A stretch of 64,000 bases of DNA from DASYPQ01 sp046155895 (GTDB lineage: Bacteria; Planctomycetota; UBA1135; GCA-002686595), in contig JBJXFB010000063.1 of NCBI GenBank assembly GCA_046155895.1, positions 1 to 64,000 on the forward strand, written 5' to 3'. Positions 17,383 through 25,308 of the stretch are shown here, one piece after another (positions within the stretch are counted from its first letter, which is position 1; the number at the start of each line of letters is the position of its first letter). Made by a program: the position numbers and the translations under genes. The notes under the pieces are model-generated. The model did no database searches. It was not told the origin of the DNA and saw nothing but the letters and a program-made list of their open reading frames with translations.

Positions 17383-18233
17383 CCGCACAGGATCGCCCCC
17401 GCGACGATCCAGGACGCCGTTCCGCCCGCGGACAAGGCGACCGCAGCCGTGAACACGAGCAGCCGGCGCAGGGCGAAGCCGGTCGCGCGGGTCAGGTCCT
17501 CGCTGGACCAGATCCCGGGGCGATGCGCGGCGCGGATCAGTCCGAGCGCGCCTGCCGCGGCGAGCAGCAGGGCCGCGCACGGACGCGCGAGGGATTCGAG
17601 CGGATGCAGCAGCGCCGCGCAGGGTGCGAGGAGGAGCAGGACCGCGGCGACGCCGAGGAGCCAAGAGGGACTCGCGCGCTGCTGTTCGTTCCGGTCGGCA
17701 TCCTCGAGCCGCGCCAGGCGCGAAACCGTGAAGACGTAGGCCGCGTACAAGAGCGGCGGGAGCAGGATCAGGATTCCCAGGCTTCCGCCGCTTCCGAGCA
17801 GGAGACCCGCCGCCAGGTTGGCGCCGCGGCAGAACGCGAGCAGCAAGGGACCGAGCCAGGCTCCGCGCAACGCAAGATCGTAGAGCAGCGCCGCGAGTGC
17901 CACGGCGCCGATCGCCGCTCCACAGGAGGGCGACACTCGCAGCGCGATCACCGGTCCCGCCGCGAGGAGCGCGAGGCCGAGGATCAGCGCCGCGCCGGCC
18001 GGGATCCGCCCCGAGGGGATGGGCCGGTCCGACCGAACCCGGCGGTCCTCCTCGCGGTCGCGCCAGTCGTTCAGCACCATCCCGCCGTGGTAGACGCACA
18101 GCGAGGCCAGGATCAGGAGGAAGGGAGCGGATCCTCCGATCCATCCTCCGGCTCCGGCGACCACGCCGGCTGCGATATCGGCCGCGGCGGTGGGGGAGAG
18201 GGACAGCCGCAGGAGCCGGCCGAGGGCTTTCAT
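17337..18233 (-). CDS. UbiA-family prenyltransferase
   Basis: A 298-residue integral membrane protein with about eight hydrophobic helices. The first Asp-rich motif is clear: LNDWRDREEDRR (N55, D56, D59, D63), followed by SDRPIPSGRI, as in UbiA/MenA/COQ2 enzymes that join a prenyl diphosphate to an aromatic or sugar acceptor. The second motif is weak (SRLARLEDADRN). Acceptor could be a quinone precursor, heme or a lipid; the sequence does not settle it. It starts 1 bp after the rseP stop, making an operon dxr-rseP-ubiA in which dxr feeds isoprenoid precursor supply. The 3' end overlaps the CCA gene. Confidence 0.8.
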   Translation of the reverse strand: MKALGRLLRLSLSPTAAADIAAGVVAGAGGWIGGSAPFLLILASLCVYHGGMVLNDWRDREEDRRVRSDRPIPSGRIPAGAALILGLALLAAGPVIALRVSPSCGAAIGAVALAALLYDLALRGAWLGPLLLAFCRGANLAAGLLLGSGGSLGILILLPPLLYAAYVFTVSRLARLEDADRNEQQRASPSWLLGVAAVLLLLAPCAALLHPLESLARPCAALLLAAAGALGLIRAAHRPGIWSSEDLTRATGFALRRLLVFTAAVALSAGGTASWIVAGAILCGYPVSFALRGVFPPS

Positions 18234-18234
18234 C

Positions 18235-20109
18235 TCAGCCGTTCACGAACCACTTCATCACGTCGCTGTAGGTCACCCAGACCATGAGGGAGACGATGAG
18301 CACGATCCCGACCATCTGGCTGTAGGAGAGCACGCGCTCGGAGACCGGCGACCCCTTCACCTTCTCGATCAGCAGGAAGAGCAGGTGACCGCCGTCGAAG
18401 ACGGGGATCGGGAGCACGTTGAGGAACGCCAGGTTGATGCTGAGCATGCAGAGGAAGAAGAAGAGCTTCGAGAGGCCGAGCGCGGCCCAGCTGTGCGAGA
18501 CGACGCCGATCGTGATGATCCCGCCGATGTTCTTGCCGCTGACCTGGCCGAACAGGATCCGCTTGAGGGTCAACCAGGACTCCTCGAGGAACTTCCACGA
18601 CGCGGCGAAGCCGGCCTGGATCGCCTCCACCGGGCCGTCGGTGCGGTAGACGTACTGGGCCGATTGCAGCGCGAAGCCGTAGTCGAGCGGATGCGAGGGC
18701 GCGACCGCGGCCGTGATCGTGCTGTATTCGTGCTCCCCCGCGGCGTTCGTGCGCTCGAAGGCGATCGACAGCGTCCGTCCGTCGCGCGCCGCGCCGGCGG
18801 CGCCTCGGATGGTGGTGGGATCGACGGACTCGCGATCGTCATCGGGCCCCATGTAGGCCTGCATCGCCACGCCGTCGATCTTGAGGATGCGGTCGCCGTC
18901 CGCGAGCCCGGCCTTGGCGGCGGACGAACCAGGCTGCACGCTCACGCGGGTTCCTTCGCGGTCGGGCCCGATGGCGATCTGGTCGTGGAGCGCGAGGACT
19001 TCGGCCGGGGTGAAGGGTCCGAGCTCGCGCTCGACGATCTCGCCGGCGCGAGCGACGCGCGCCTTCACGGGACCCTGGGCGGAGGCGAGCGCTTCCAGGA
19101 AGTCGAATTCGCGCAGGATCCGGTGGCCGCCGACATCGAGAATCCGGTCCTCGCGCCGCAAGCCGGTCCGCGCGACCAGCGCCGTCTCCTTCAGGTCGAA
19201 CACGTGGTTCACGAGCGGCGCCACGCCGAGGATCGGCTTGTCGGCCTGCACGGACGCCCGCGGCACGAGCTCCGCGACGAAGGTCTTGCCGTCGCGCTCG
19301 AAGGTGGCCTTCAAGGGCCCGCCCTCGCGGACCGCGGCCGCGAGCTGCTCTTCGATCGGCAAGCCAGCCAGGGCGCCCTCGACGGAGACCAGCTGGTCCC
19401 CGGAGGCGACACCTGCTGCGGCGGCCGGGGAATCCGCCGCGACGCGCACCGTCGCCTCGGGATCGATCGCGCTCGTGACACCGATCTTGAATGCGCCCAG
19501 GTCGTCGTCCCAGATCGGCTTCAGGCGCACGGTGCGCGACTCGGTCGCGCCCGGCTCGAGCACCACGAGCTCGGCCTGCTCCGGCGATCCGAGCGCGACC
19601 TCGGTCATGATGTGGCTGAAGTCGAAGACCCGGTTCCCGTTGACGGAGAGCACGCGCGCCCCCTGCGGCAGGCCGGCGTGCCAGGCGGGCGACCCCGGCG
19701 AGCTCGGCCCGAGCAGCGTGTCCGTGCACGGGACGCCCACCGCGAAAACGATCGGGAAGACGACCAGTCCGAAGAGCACGTTCGCCAGGACGCCGCCCGA
19801 GTAGATCAGGAAGCGCTGGCCGACGCTCTTCGAAGGCAGCTCGTCGGACCTCGGCCCGGTGCGTCCCTCGGCGCCTTCCTCTCCCGCCATGCGCACGTAG
19901 CCGCCGATCGGGACCAGGGCCAATTGGTATAGCGTCGCGCCCCGCCGCCACCCGAAGATCCGCGGCCCCATGCCCAGGCTGAAGACCTCGACGCGCACGC
20001 CGCACAGCCGGGCGCAGACGAAGTGCCCCGCCTCGTGAACGAAGATCACGAGGCTGATCCCGAGGACCACCTGGGCGTAGCGGGCGAACTCGAGCCAGAA
20101 TGCTTCCAT
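18235..20109 (-). CDS. rseP: site-2 metalloprotease RseP family, with four PDZ domains
   Basis: A 624-residue inner-membrane zinc protease. HEAGH at 25-29 sits in the first membrane helix, and the third zinc ligand Asp lies in NVLPIPVFDGGH near the C-terminus. Between them are four PDZ-like units, recognisable by PGSPAWHAGLPQGARVLSVNG, DSPAAAAGVASGDQLVSVEG, RTGLRREDRILDVGGHRI and PGSSAAKAGLADGDRILKIDG. E. coli RseP has two and ~450 residues, so this form is about 170 residues longer. Family members cut membrane-anchored anti-sigma factors or signal-peptide remnants. The gene lies 9 bp after dxr, the same order as dxr-rseP in many bacteria. Confidence 0.92.
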   Translation of the reverse strand: MEAFWLEFARYAQVVLGISLVIFVHEAGHFVCARLCGVRVEVFSLGMGPRIFGWRRGATLYQLALVPIGGYVRMAGEEGAEGRTGPRSDELPSKSVGQRFLIYSGGVLANVLFGLVVFPIVFAVGVPCTDTLLGPSSPGSPAWHAGLPQGARVLSVNGNRVFDFSHIMTEVALGSPEQAELVVLEPGATESRTVRLKPIWDDDLGAFKIGVTSAIDPEATVRVAADSPAAAAGVASGDQLVSVEGALAGLPIEEQLAAAVREGGPLKATFERDGKTFVAELVPRASVQADKPILGVAPLVNHVFDLKETALVARTGLRREDRILDVGGHRILREFDFLEALASAQGPVKARVARAGEIVERELGPFTPAEVLALHDQIAIGPDREGTRVSVQPGSSAAKAGLADGDRILKIDGVAMQAYMGPDDDRESVDPTTIRGAAGAARDGRTLSIAFERTNAAGEHEYSTITAAVAPSHPLDYGFALQSAQYVYRTDGPVEAIQAGFAASWKFLEESWLTLKRILFGQVSGKNIGGIITIGVVSHSWAALGLSKLFFFLCMLSINLAFLNVLPIPVFDGGHLLFLLIEKVKGSPVSERVLSYSQMVGIVLIVSLMVWVTYSDVMKWFVNG

Positions 20110-20118
20110 CCCGTGATC

Positions 20119-21291
20119 CTAGGCTCGGGCCCGGGCTCGCGCTCCAAGCCCTTGGACTTCTTCGCGGGCGAACACGCGAGCGAGCCCGTCCGATCGGAGG
20201 AGGTTCCCGACGCTCCCGGAGAGGCCCGGCCGCCGGTCGAGGACGCGACGGTTGATCCTCGCGATGTCGGGGAAGGCGATTTCGCCGCGGAGGAAGGCCT
20301 CGACGGAGACTTCGTCCGCGGCGTTCAGGACGCTGCCGGCGTCCTCTCCCTCGTCCACGCAGCGGAATCCGAGCTCGAGGGCGGGGAACCGGACGGGGTC
20401 GGGGGCCTCGAAAGTCAGGTGCTGGAAACGGGCGAGGTCGAAGCCGGAGAAGGCCGACGGCGCCCGGTCGGGGTGGTGGAGCGCGTAATGGATCGGCCCG
20501 CGCATGTCGGGCGGCCCCATCTGGGCGATCACCGAGCCGTCGACGAACTCGACCAGCGAGTGGACGATCGACTGGGGGTGGATGACGACCTCGATCCGCT
20601 CGTGCTCGAGGCCGAAGAGGTGGTGGAGCTCGATCACCTCGAGCGCCTTGTTCATGAGCGTGGCCGAACCGACGGTGATCCTCGGCCCCATGCTCCAGTT
20701 GGGATGCCGGAGCGCCAGGTCGGGAGTCGCGCGTTCCAGCTCCTCCGGCGTCGACGAGCGGAACGGACCTCCGCTGGCGGTCAGGACCACCCGGCGGACC
20801 CGATCGATCCGCTCACCGCGCAGGCACTGGAGGATGGCGGAGTGCTCGGAATCGACGGGCACGATCTCGCCCCCGTGCTCCCGGGAGAGCGCGACGAGGA
20901 GCTCGCCCGCCATGACGAGCGATTCCTTGTTCGCGAGTGCGAGGGTCTTGCCGCGCTCGAGGACCCTGATCGACGGAACGAGGCCGGCGGCTCCGACGAC
21001 GCCGTGCAGCGCCACGTCGTACTCCGCTTCCAGCGCGATCTGCTCGAGGGCGCCAGGACCCGTGAAGAGCTCGGTGCCGGCCGGAAGGCGCGGCCGGATC
21101 GAAGCCGCCGCCTCCTCGTCGGTGACGGCCACGAAGGGCGGCCGGAATTCGAGGACCTGCTCGCACAGGAGGTCGACGGACTTCCTCGCGGCGAGACCGA
21201 CGATCCGGTGGGAGCCCGGCTCCTCCCGCAGGAGTTCGAGGGTCTGCGTCCCGATCGAGCCGGTGCTGCCAAGCAGGAGCAGGGATCTCAT
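20119..21291 (-). CDS. dxr: 1-deoxy-D-xylulose 5-phosphate reductoisomerase
   Basis: A 390-residue DXR, the first committed enzyme of the MEP isoprenoid pathway, converting DXP to MEP with NADPH. The N-terminal Rossmann motif GSTGSIGTQTLE is exact. The catalytic region has LANKESLVMAGE, VDSEHSAILQCL (metal ligands D, E), TASGGPFR, HPNWSMGPRITVGSATLMNK and IHPQSIVHSLVEF. ATG 21291 sits directly before the Rossmann strand. It is first in a run of three minus-strand genes with rseP and ubiA. The upstream gap to the divergent Nudix gene is 51 bp. Confidence 0.96.
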   Translation of the reverse strand: MRSLLLLGSTGSIGTQTLELLREEPGSHRIVGLAARKSVDLLCEQVLEFRPPFVAVTDEEAAASIRPRLPAGTELFTGPGALEQIALEAEYDVALHGVVGAAGLVPSIRVLERGKTLALANKESLVMAGELLVALSREHGGEIVPVDSEHSAILQCLRGERIDRVRRVVLTASGGPFRSSTPEELERATPDLALRHPNWSMGPRITVGSATLMNKALEVIELHHLFGLEHERIEVVIHPQSIVHSLVEFVDGSVIAQMGPPDMRGPIHYALHHPDRAPSAFSGFDLARFQHLTFEAPDPVRFPALELGFRCVDEGEDAGSVLNAADEVSVEAFLRGEIAFPDIARINRRVLDRRPGLSGSVGNLLRSDGLARVFAREEVQGLGARARARA

Positions 21292-21342
21292 CGAGCCTGG
21301 ACGACCTCGGTGGTAGTGTAGTGGATCCTCGGGCGCGCGGGA

Positions 21343-21891
21343 ATGACGCGGCCCGACGCCCCCCGAGTGTGGCAGCGCGAAGCGAAGCATTGTCCTCTGT
21401 GCGGCGCCGGGCTGGCTAGGGCGTCGATCGAAGGGCGCGAGCGCGTGCGGTGCACCGGTTGCACGTTCGTCCTCTACGAGAATCCCTCGTGCGCGGCGGC
21501 GGGAATGGTCGTCGATCCGCGCGGACGCGTCCTCCTCGTCCGCCGCGCGATCGAGCCTTTTCGCGGACACTGGGCGCTGCCTGCTGGATACCAGGAAGTC
21601 GACGAGGATCCGGCCTTCACCGCGGCGCGCGAGGTCCTGGAGGAGTCCGGGATCGAGGTCGAGATCCTGCGCCTGATCGACCTCCTGTTCCTCCCGGGCC
21701 AGCGCGTGAAGCCCGCCAACCTGGCCGTCTATCTCTGCCGGCCGACCGGAGGGACGCTGCGCCATGGCGACGACACGCTCGAGGCCGCTTGGTTCGCGCC
21801 GAACGACCTGCCTGCGGATCTTGGATTCGACAACGGCCCGCGGATCCAGGGCTGGCTGCGCACGATCTCGCGATTCCCCCCGCGCACGTGA
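21343..21891 (+). CDS. Nudix hydrolase with N-terminal zinc ribbon
   Basis: A 182-residue two-domain protein. Residues ~17-45 hold CPLCGA and CTGCTF, a zinc ribbon of the NADH-pyrophosphatase (NudC-like) type. The Nudix box is complete: GYQEVDEDPAFTAA then REVLEESGI (G-x5-E-x7-R-E-x2-E-E-x-G), which binds Mg2+ and cleaves a nucleoside diphosphate linked to another group. ALPAGYQEV precedes it. Members with this layout are often annotated as NUDIX hydrolases acting on NADH or ADP-ribose. The substrate is unknown here. It is followed by an 87-bp gap and purM. Confidence 0.9.
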   Translation: MTRPDAPRVWQREAKHCPLCGAGLARASIEGRERVRCTGCTFVLYENPSCAAAGMVVDPRGRVLLVRRAIEPFRGHWALPAGYQEVDEDPAFTAAREVLEESGIEVEILRLIDLLFLPGQRVKPANLAVYLCRPTGGTLRHGDDTLEAAWFAPNDLPADLGFDNGPRIQGWLRTISRFPPRT

Positions 21892-21978
21892 AGGGGGGAC
21901 AAACAGGGAGTATCCTGCCTCCAACCCCAGGTGCGCGCCGCGAGCCCTGAGCGTCGCGCCCACTTCAGCAGGATGACC

Positions 21979-23055
21979 ATGACACCCGCTCCCGCACGCT
22001 ACCGCGATGCCGGCGTCGACATCTCGAGCAAGTACGAAGCCGTCGAGCGCGCCAAGGAGGCGATCCGACGCAGCTTCACGCCCGGGGTGGTCGGCGACGT
22101 GGGTTCGTTCGGCGGCCTCTTCGACCTCGACAAGGCGGGCGTGCGCGACGCGCTGCTGGTCGCCAGCGCCGACGGAGTGGGGACGAAGCTCGAGGTCGCC
22201 AAGCGCGCCGGCATCTACGACACCGTGGGGCGCGATCTCGTCCACCACTGCATCGACGACATCCTCGTGCAGGGCGCGCGGCCGCTGTTCTTCATGGACT
22301 ACGTGGCCGTCGGGAAGATGGAGCCCGTGATGGCCAGCGAGCTCATCCGAGGCTGCGCCGAGGCCTGCAGGGAAAACGGACTGGCGCTGCTCGGTGGCGA
22401 GACGGCCGAGATGCCCGGGCTCTACGTGCCGGGCGATTTCGACCTGGCCGGATTCATCGTGGGCGCCGTATCGCGCGAGAAGCTGCTCGACGGCAGCCGC
22501 GTCCGGCCAGGCCAGATCCTCCTGGGGCTGCGCTCCTCGGGCCTGCACACGAACGGCTATTCCCTGGCGCGGAAGATCCTCTTCGACGAGCTGCGGCTGT
22601 CCATCTCCGACCGTCCGAAGGAGCTCGGGGGCCAGAGCGTCGGCGAGGCGCTGCTCGCGATCCACCGCTCCTATCTCCGGCTCCTCTGGCCGCTCCTCGA
22701 GCGCGATCGGATCGCGGCCATGGCGCACATCACCGGCGGCGGGCTGGTCGACAACCTTCCCCGCGTCCTGAACGGCTGCGATGCGTGGATCGACCGCTCG
22801 AAATGGCAGCCGCCGGCCCTGTTCCGGTTCCTCTGCGATCGCGGCGGCGTCGGAGCGGACGAGGCCTATCAGGTCTTCAACATGGGGATCGGGATGGTGC
22901 TCCTGGTCGAGCCTGCCGTGGCGGACGAGGTGGAAAGGGATCTCCGCAGCGCCGGTGAGGACGTCTTCCGCATCGGCGAGCTCCGTCGCTCGATGAACAC
23001 CGTTCCGGCCGTCGGGGAGAGCGCCATCGAAGGGGAGGTGCGTTGGATCTCCTAG
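21979..23055 (+). CDS. purM: phosphoribosylformylglycinamidine cyclo-ligase (AIR synthetase)
   Basis: A 358-residue PurM, the fifth step of purine synthesis: ATP-dependent ring closure of FGAM to AIR. Motifs: RYRDAGVDISSKYEAVE, GVGTKLEVA, DLVHHCIDDILVQGARPLFFMDY, GGETAEMPGLY, GLRSSGLHTNGYSLARK, HITGGGLVDNLPRV and a C-terminal FNMGIGMVLLV. ATG 21979 is preferred over 21973 because AGGA lies five bases before it, while the 21973 codon sits too close to its purine-rich tract. A longer GTG at 21931 would add residues without family support. The gene heads a chain of five overlapping or adjacent plus-strand genes. Confidence 0.96.
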   Translation: MTPAPARYRDAGVDISSKYEAVERAKEAIRRSFTPGVVGDVGSFGGLFDLDKAGVRDALLVASADGVGTKLEVAKRAGIYDTVGRDLVHHCIDDILVQGARPLFFMDYVAVGKMEPVMASELIRGCAEACRENGLALLGGETAEMPGLYVPGDFDLAGFIVGAVSREKLLDGSRVRPGQILLGLRSSGLHTNGYSLARKILFDELRLSISDRPKELGGQSVGEALLAIHRSYLRLLWPLLERDRIAAMAHITGGGLVDNLPRVLNGCDAWIDRSKWQPPALFRFLCDRGGVGADEAYQVFNMGIGMVLLVEPAVADEVERDLRSAGEDVFRIGELRRSMNTVPAVGESAIEGEVRWIS

Positions 23056-24023
23056 GTTCCCTCCTCCTCGCAGTCCTGGCCGGGTTTCCCGGCGTCCAGG
23101 ACGCGGCGACGTCTCCCGGTTCGGACGTCTGGGTGGAGACCTGGCGGGCTCTCGACGGGTTGGCTCGGAGCGCGCCGGGATCCGCGGCGCGGCGACAGAC
23201 CGCCGCCGAGCTCGGGTCCTTCCAGGCGCGCCGCGAGCGCGCGGCGCGCAAGCGCCACGACCGTGTGGAGACCTTTCGTTCGCGAGTGCTCGAAGCCCAG
23301 CTCGCGCGCCTCGCGCAGGCGCCCTTCCGCCCGGTTCCCGATCCTCGAGTTCCGGTCGACTGGCTCCCCGGGGAAGCGTGGATCGCCGCGCAGGTCGCGG
23401 GTCCGGGGCCGACTCGTGTCGCGGCGATCGAGAGGGCCCTGACCGAGGCGCGCGCGGCGGAGCTCGCCGAGTGCCTTCGATTCGCCACCGGGATCGCGGC
23501 CGACGATGCGCGCGCCCTGCGCTTGACCGAGTCGAAGCAGGTGGCTCGGGCTCTCCAGCGCAGGATCCAGGCCGCCACGGCGAGCGAGCTCGAGCCCGGG
23601 CACCGCGCTCGGACCGAGGCCGCGGTTCTCTTCGGGCTCGTCTCGAGGCTCGCGGGTGAGCAGGCCCAGGCGCTGGAGGTTCTGCAGCAACGGCTGGAAT
23701 CCACGCGCGATCCCGCGGCTCGCGGCGAACTGCTCGTGGAGATCGGCCGCGTGCGGCTGGCGGCCGGGGAAGACCCTGCAGCCAGGCGGGCTCTCGGGGA
23801 AGCGCTCGCCTTGGGCTCGCCGGATGCCGGCTGGATCCTCGGCCGGAGCGCACTCTCCGAAGGCGCCGTCCCTCGCGCGCGGGCCCTGTTCCGCACGCTG
23901 ATCTCGAATCCGGAGGCAGGCGCGATTCCGAGCCCCGCGTTGCGGGGCTACGGGCTATCCCTGCTCTCCAGCGCAGATGTCCGTGTCCTCCCGTCCCGCA
24001 ACCGATCCGTCCACCCCCGCTAG
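23043..24023 (+). CDS. secreted TPR-like helical protein of unknown function
   Basis: A 326-residue protein starting at TTG 23043, 13 bp inside purM; no ATG or GTG in frame fits the signal peptide better. Residues 1-20 (LLGSLLLAVLAGFPGVQ) look like a signal peptide. The rest is Ala/Arg/Glu-rich and mostly helical; residues ~190-290 contain degenerate tetratricopeptide-like pairs (EQAQALEVLQQRLEST; GEDPAARRALGEALALGSPD). No catalytic motif is visible. Because it is translationally linked to purM but exported, purine metabolism is an unlikely role; it more likely belongs to the following membrane and secreted genes. Confidence 0.6.
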   Translation: MDLLGSLLLAVLAGFPGVQDAATSPGSDVWVETWRALDGLARSAPGSAARRQTAAELGSFQARRERAARKRHDRVETFRSRVLEAQLARLAQAPFRPVPDPRVPVDWLPGEAWIAAQVAGPGPTRVAAIERALTEARAAELAECLRFATGIAADDARALRLTESKQVARALQRRIQAATASELEPGHRARTEAAVLFGLVSRLAGEQAQALEVLQQRLESTRDPAARGELLVEIGRVRLAAGEDPAARRALGEALALGSPDAGWILGRSALSEGAVPRARALFRTLISNPEAGAIPSPALRGYGLSLLSSADVRVLPSRNRSVHPR

Positions 24024-24030
24024 GTCCGAC

Positions 24031-25308
24031 ATGACTTGCAAGCACCTGCTCCTGCCCAGCCTGATCCTCATGGCTCCTTGGCCCTCCTCGTCTCCGGGGT
24101 CTCCCGCTTCCGAGGAGGGGTTGAAGGCGAGCGACCACAAGGCCCTGGGGAAGAACCTCGCGGAATACGTCGAGGCCTGGGGCAAGAACAAGGGGCTCGA
24201 CGCGGCTCGCGCCGCGGTCGCCGGACAGCTCGAGAAGCTGAGGAAGCGCATGAAGGACAAGGATCCGCTCGCGCTGACCGCGGATCTCGGCAAGGCGATG
24301 TGGGAGGCACGTGACTACCCCTCCGCCAAAGGCGTGAAGAAGGGGAACGTCAGCGACATCAGGTACCAGGACAAGGACAACCAGCTCGATCTGACCTACT
24401 CGATCTGGGCGCCGTCGAAGTACGACCCCAAGAAGTCCTACTCGGTCATCTTCTGCATTCCGGAGAAGGGCGAGAAGCCCGGCGATCACCTGAGGGAGAA
24501 GTGGATCGCGCAGGCGATCCGGGAGAACGCGATCCTGGCCGCCGTGCCGATGCCCGAGGACGCAGCCCAATGGAGCGAGGTCGGAAGCGCCGGCAAGTGG
24601 GGGGGAGCCGCGAATCTCTTCACGGTCTTCCGCGAGGTGACGCGCACGTACGCCACGGACTTCGACCGGGTCTACATCGCCGGTCGCGGGGACGGAGTCG
24701 CAGCCGCCGTCACGCTCGCATCGCGCAATCCGGACCGGTTCGCGGGCGTCATCGGGCGCACCGGGGACCCCGGAGAGATCTCGACGGAGAACTTCCGCAA
24801 TCTGCCCACGTTCTTCGCCGGGGCGGGCGCTGGAGCGACCGCCTTTGCCGAGAAGTGCGCGAAGGCCGGCAACGACAACTGCATCCTGAAGCCGGAAGGG
24901 ACCGAGGAGGACGTCTGGGCCTGGATCCAGGACCACCCGCGCATCTCGAACCCCGCGCAAGTCGTGCTGTTCCCCGACTCCTCGCTCCACTACAAGGCCT
25001 ACTGGCTCCAAGTCCCGCCCTGGGACGGGGAAGGAACGGCCAGCGTCCAGGCGACGATCGACCGGGCTTCGAACACGATCACGATCGACGGGGAGGGCTT
25101 CACGGGAGTCATCCTCTACTTCAACGACGTGCTCGTGGATCTCGACAAGCCCGTGAAGGTCGTGTGCAACGGAGTCGAGCACCTCGACGTGATCCCCCGG
25201 AGCCTGGCGACGATGCTCGACCTGTTCGTCAGCTCCCGCAGCGATCCGGGCAAGGTGTACACGGCGACCCGGAACTACGATCTTCCTGCCAAACCCAAGC
25301 CCAAATGA
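24031..25308 (+). CDS. secreted alpha/beta-hydrolase-fold protein lacking the nucleophile serine
   Basis: A 425-residue exported protein; ATG 24031 follows the previous stop by 7 bp and gives a signal peptide (KHLLLPSLILMAPWPSSS). Residues ~115-330 have the layout of esterase/PHB-depolymerase-like hydrolases: DLTYSIWAPSKYDPKKSYSV, then FDRVYIAGRGDGVAAA. In active members that turn is G-x-S-x-G; here it is G218-R-G-D-G222, so glycine replaces the nucleophile serine. The rest of the fold, including NPDRFAGVIGRTGD and FFAGAGAGAT, is kept. It therefore reads as a pseudo-hydrolase, perhaps a binding protein. The stop overlaps the next gene's ATG by 4 bp. Confidence 0.7.
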   Translation: MTCKHLLLPSLILMAPWPSSSPGSPASEEGLKASDHKALGKNLAEYVEAWGKNKGLDAARAAVAGQLEKLRKRMKDKDPLALTADLGKAMWEARDYPSAKGVKKGNVSDIRYQDKDNQLDLTYSIWAPSKYDPKKSYSVIFCIPEKGEKPGDHLREKWIAQAIRENAILAAVPMPEDAAQWSEVGSAGKWGGAANLFTVFREVTRTYATDFDRVYIAGRGDGVAAAVTLASRNPDRFAGVIGRTGDPGEISTENFRNLPTFFAGAGAGATAFAEKCAKAGNDNCILKPEGTEEDVWAWIQDHPRISNPAQVVLFPDSSLHYKAYWLQVPPWDGEGTASVQATIDRASNTITIDGEGFTGVILYFNDVLVDLDKPVKVVCNGVEHLDVIPRSLATMLDLFVSSRSDPGKVYTATRNYDLPAKPKPK

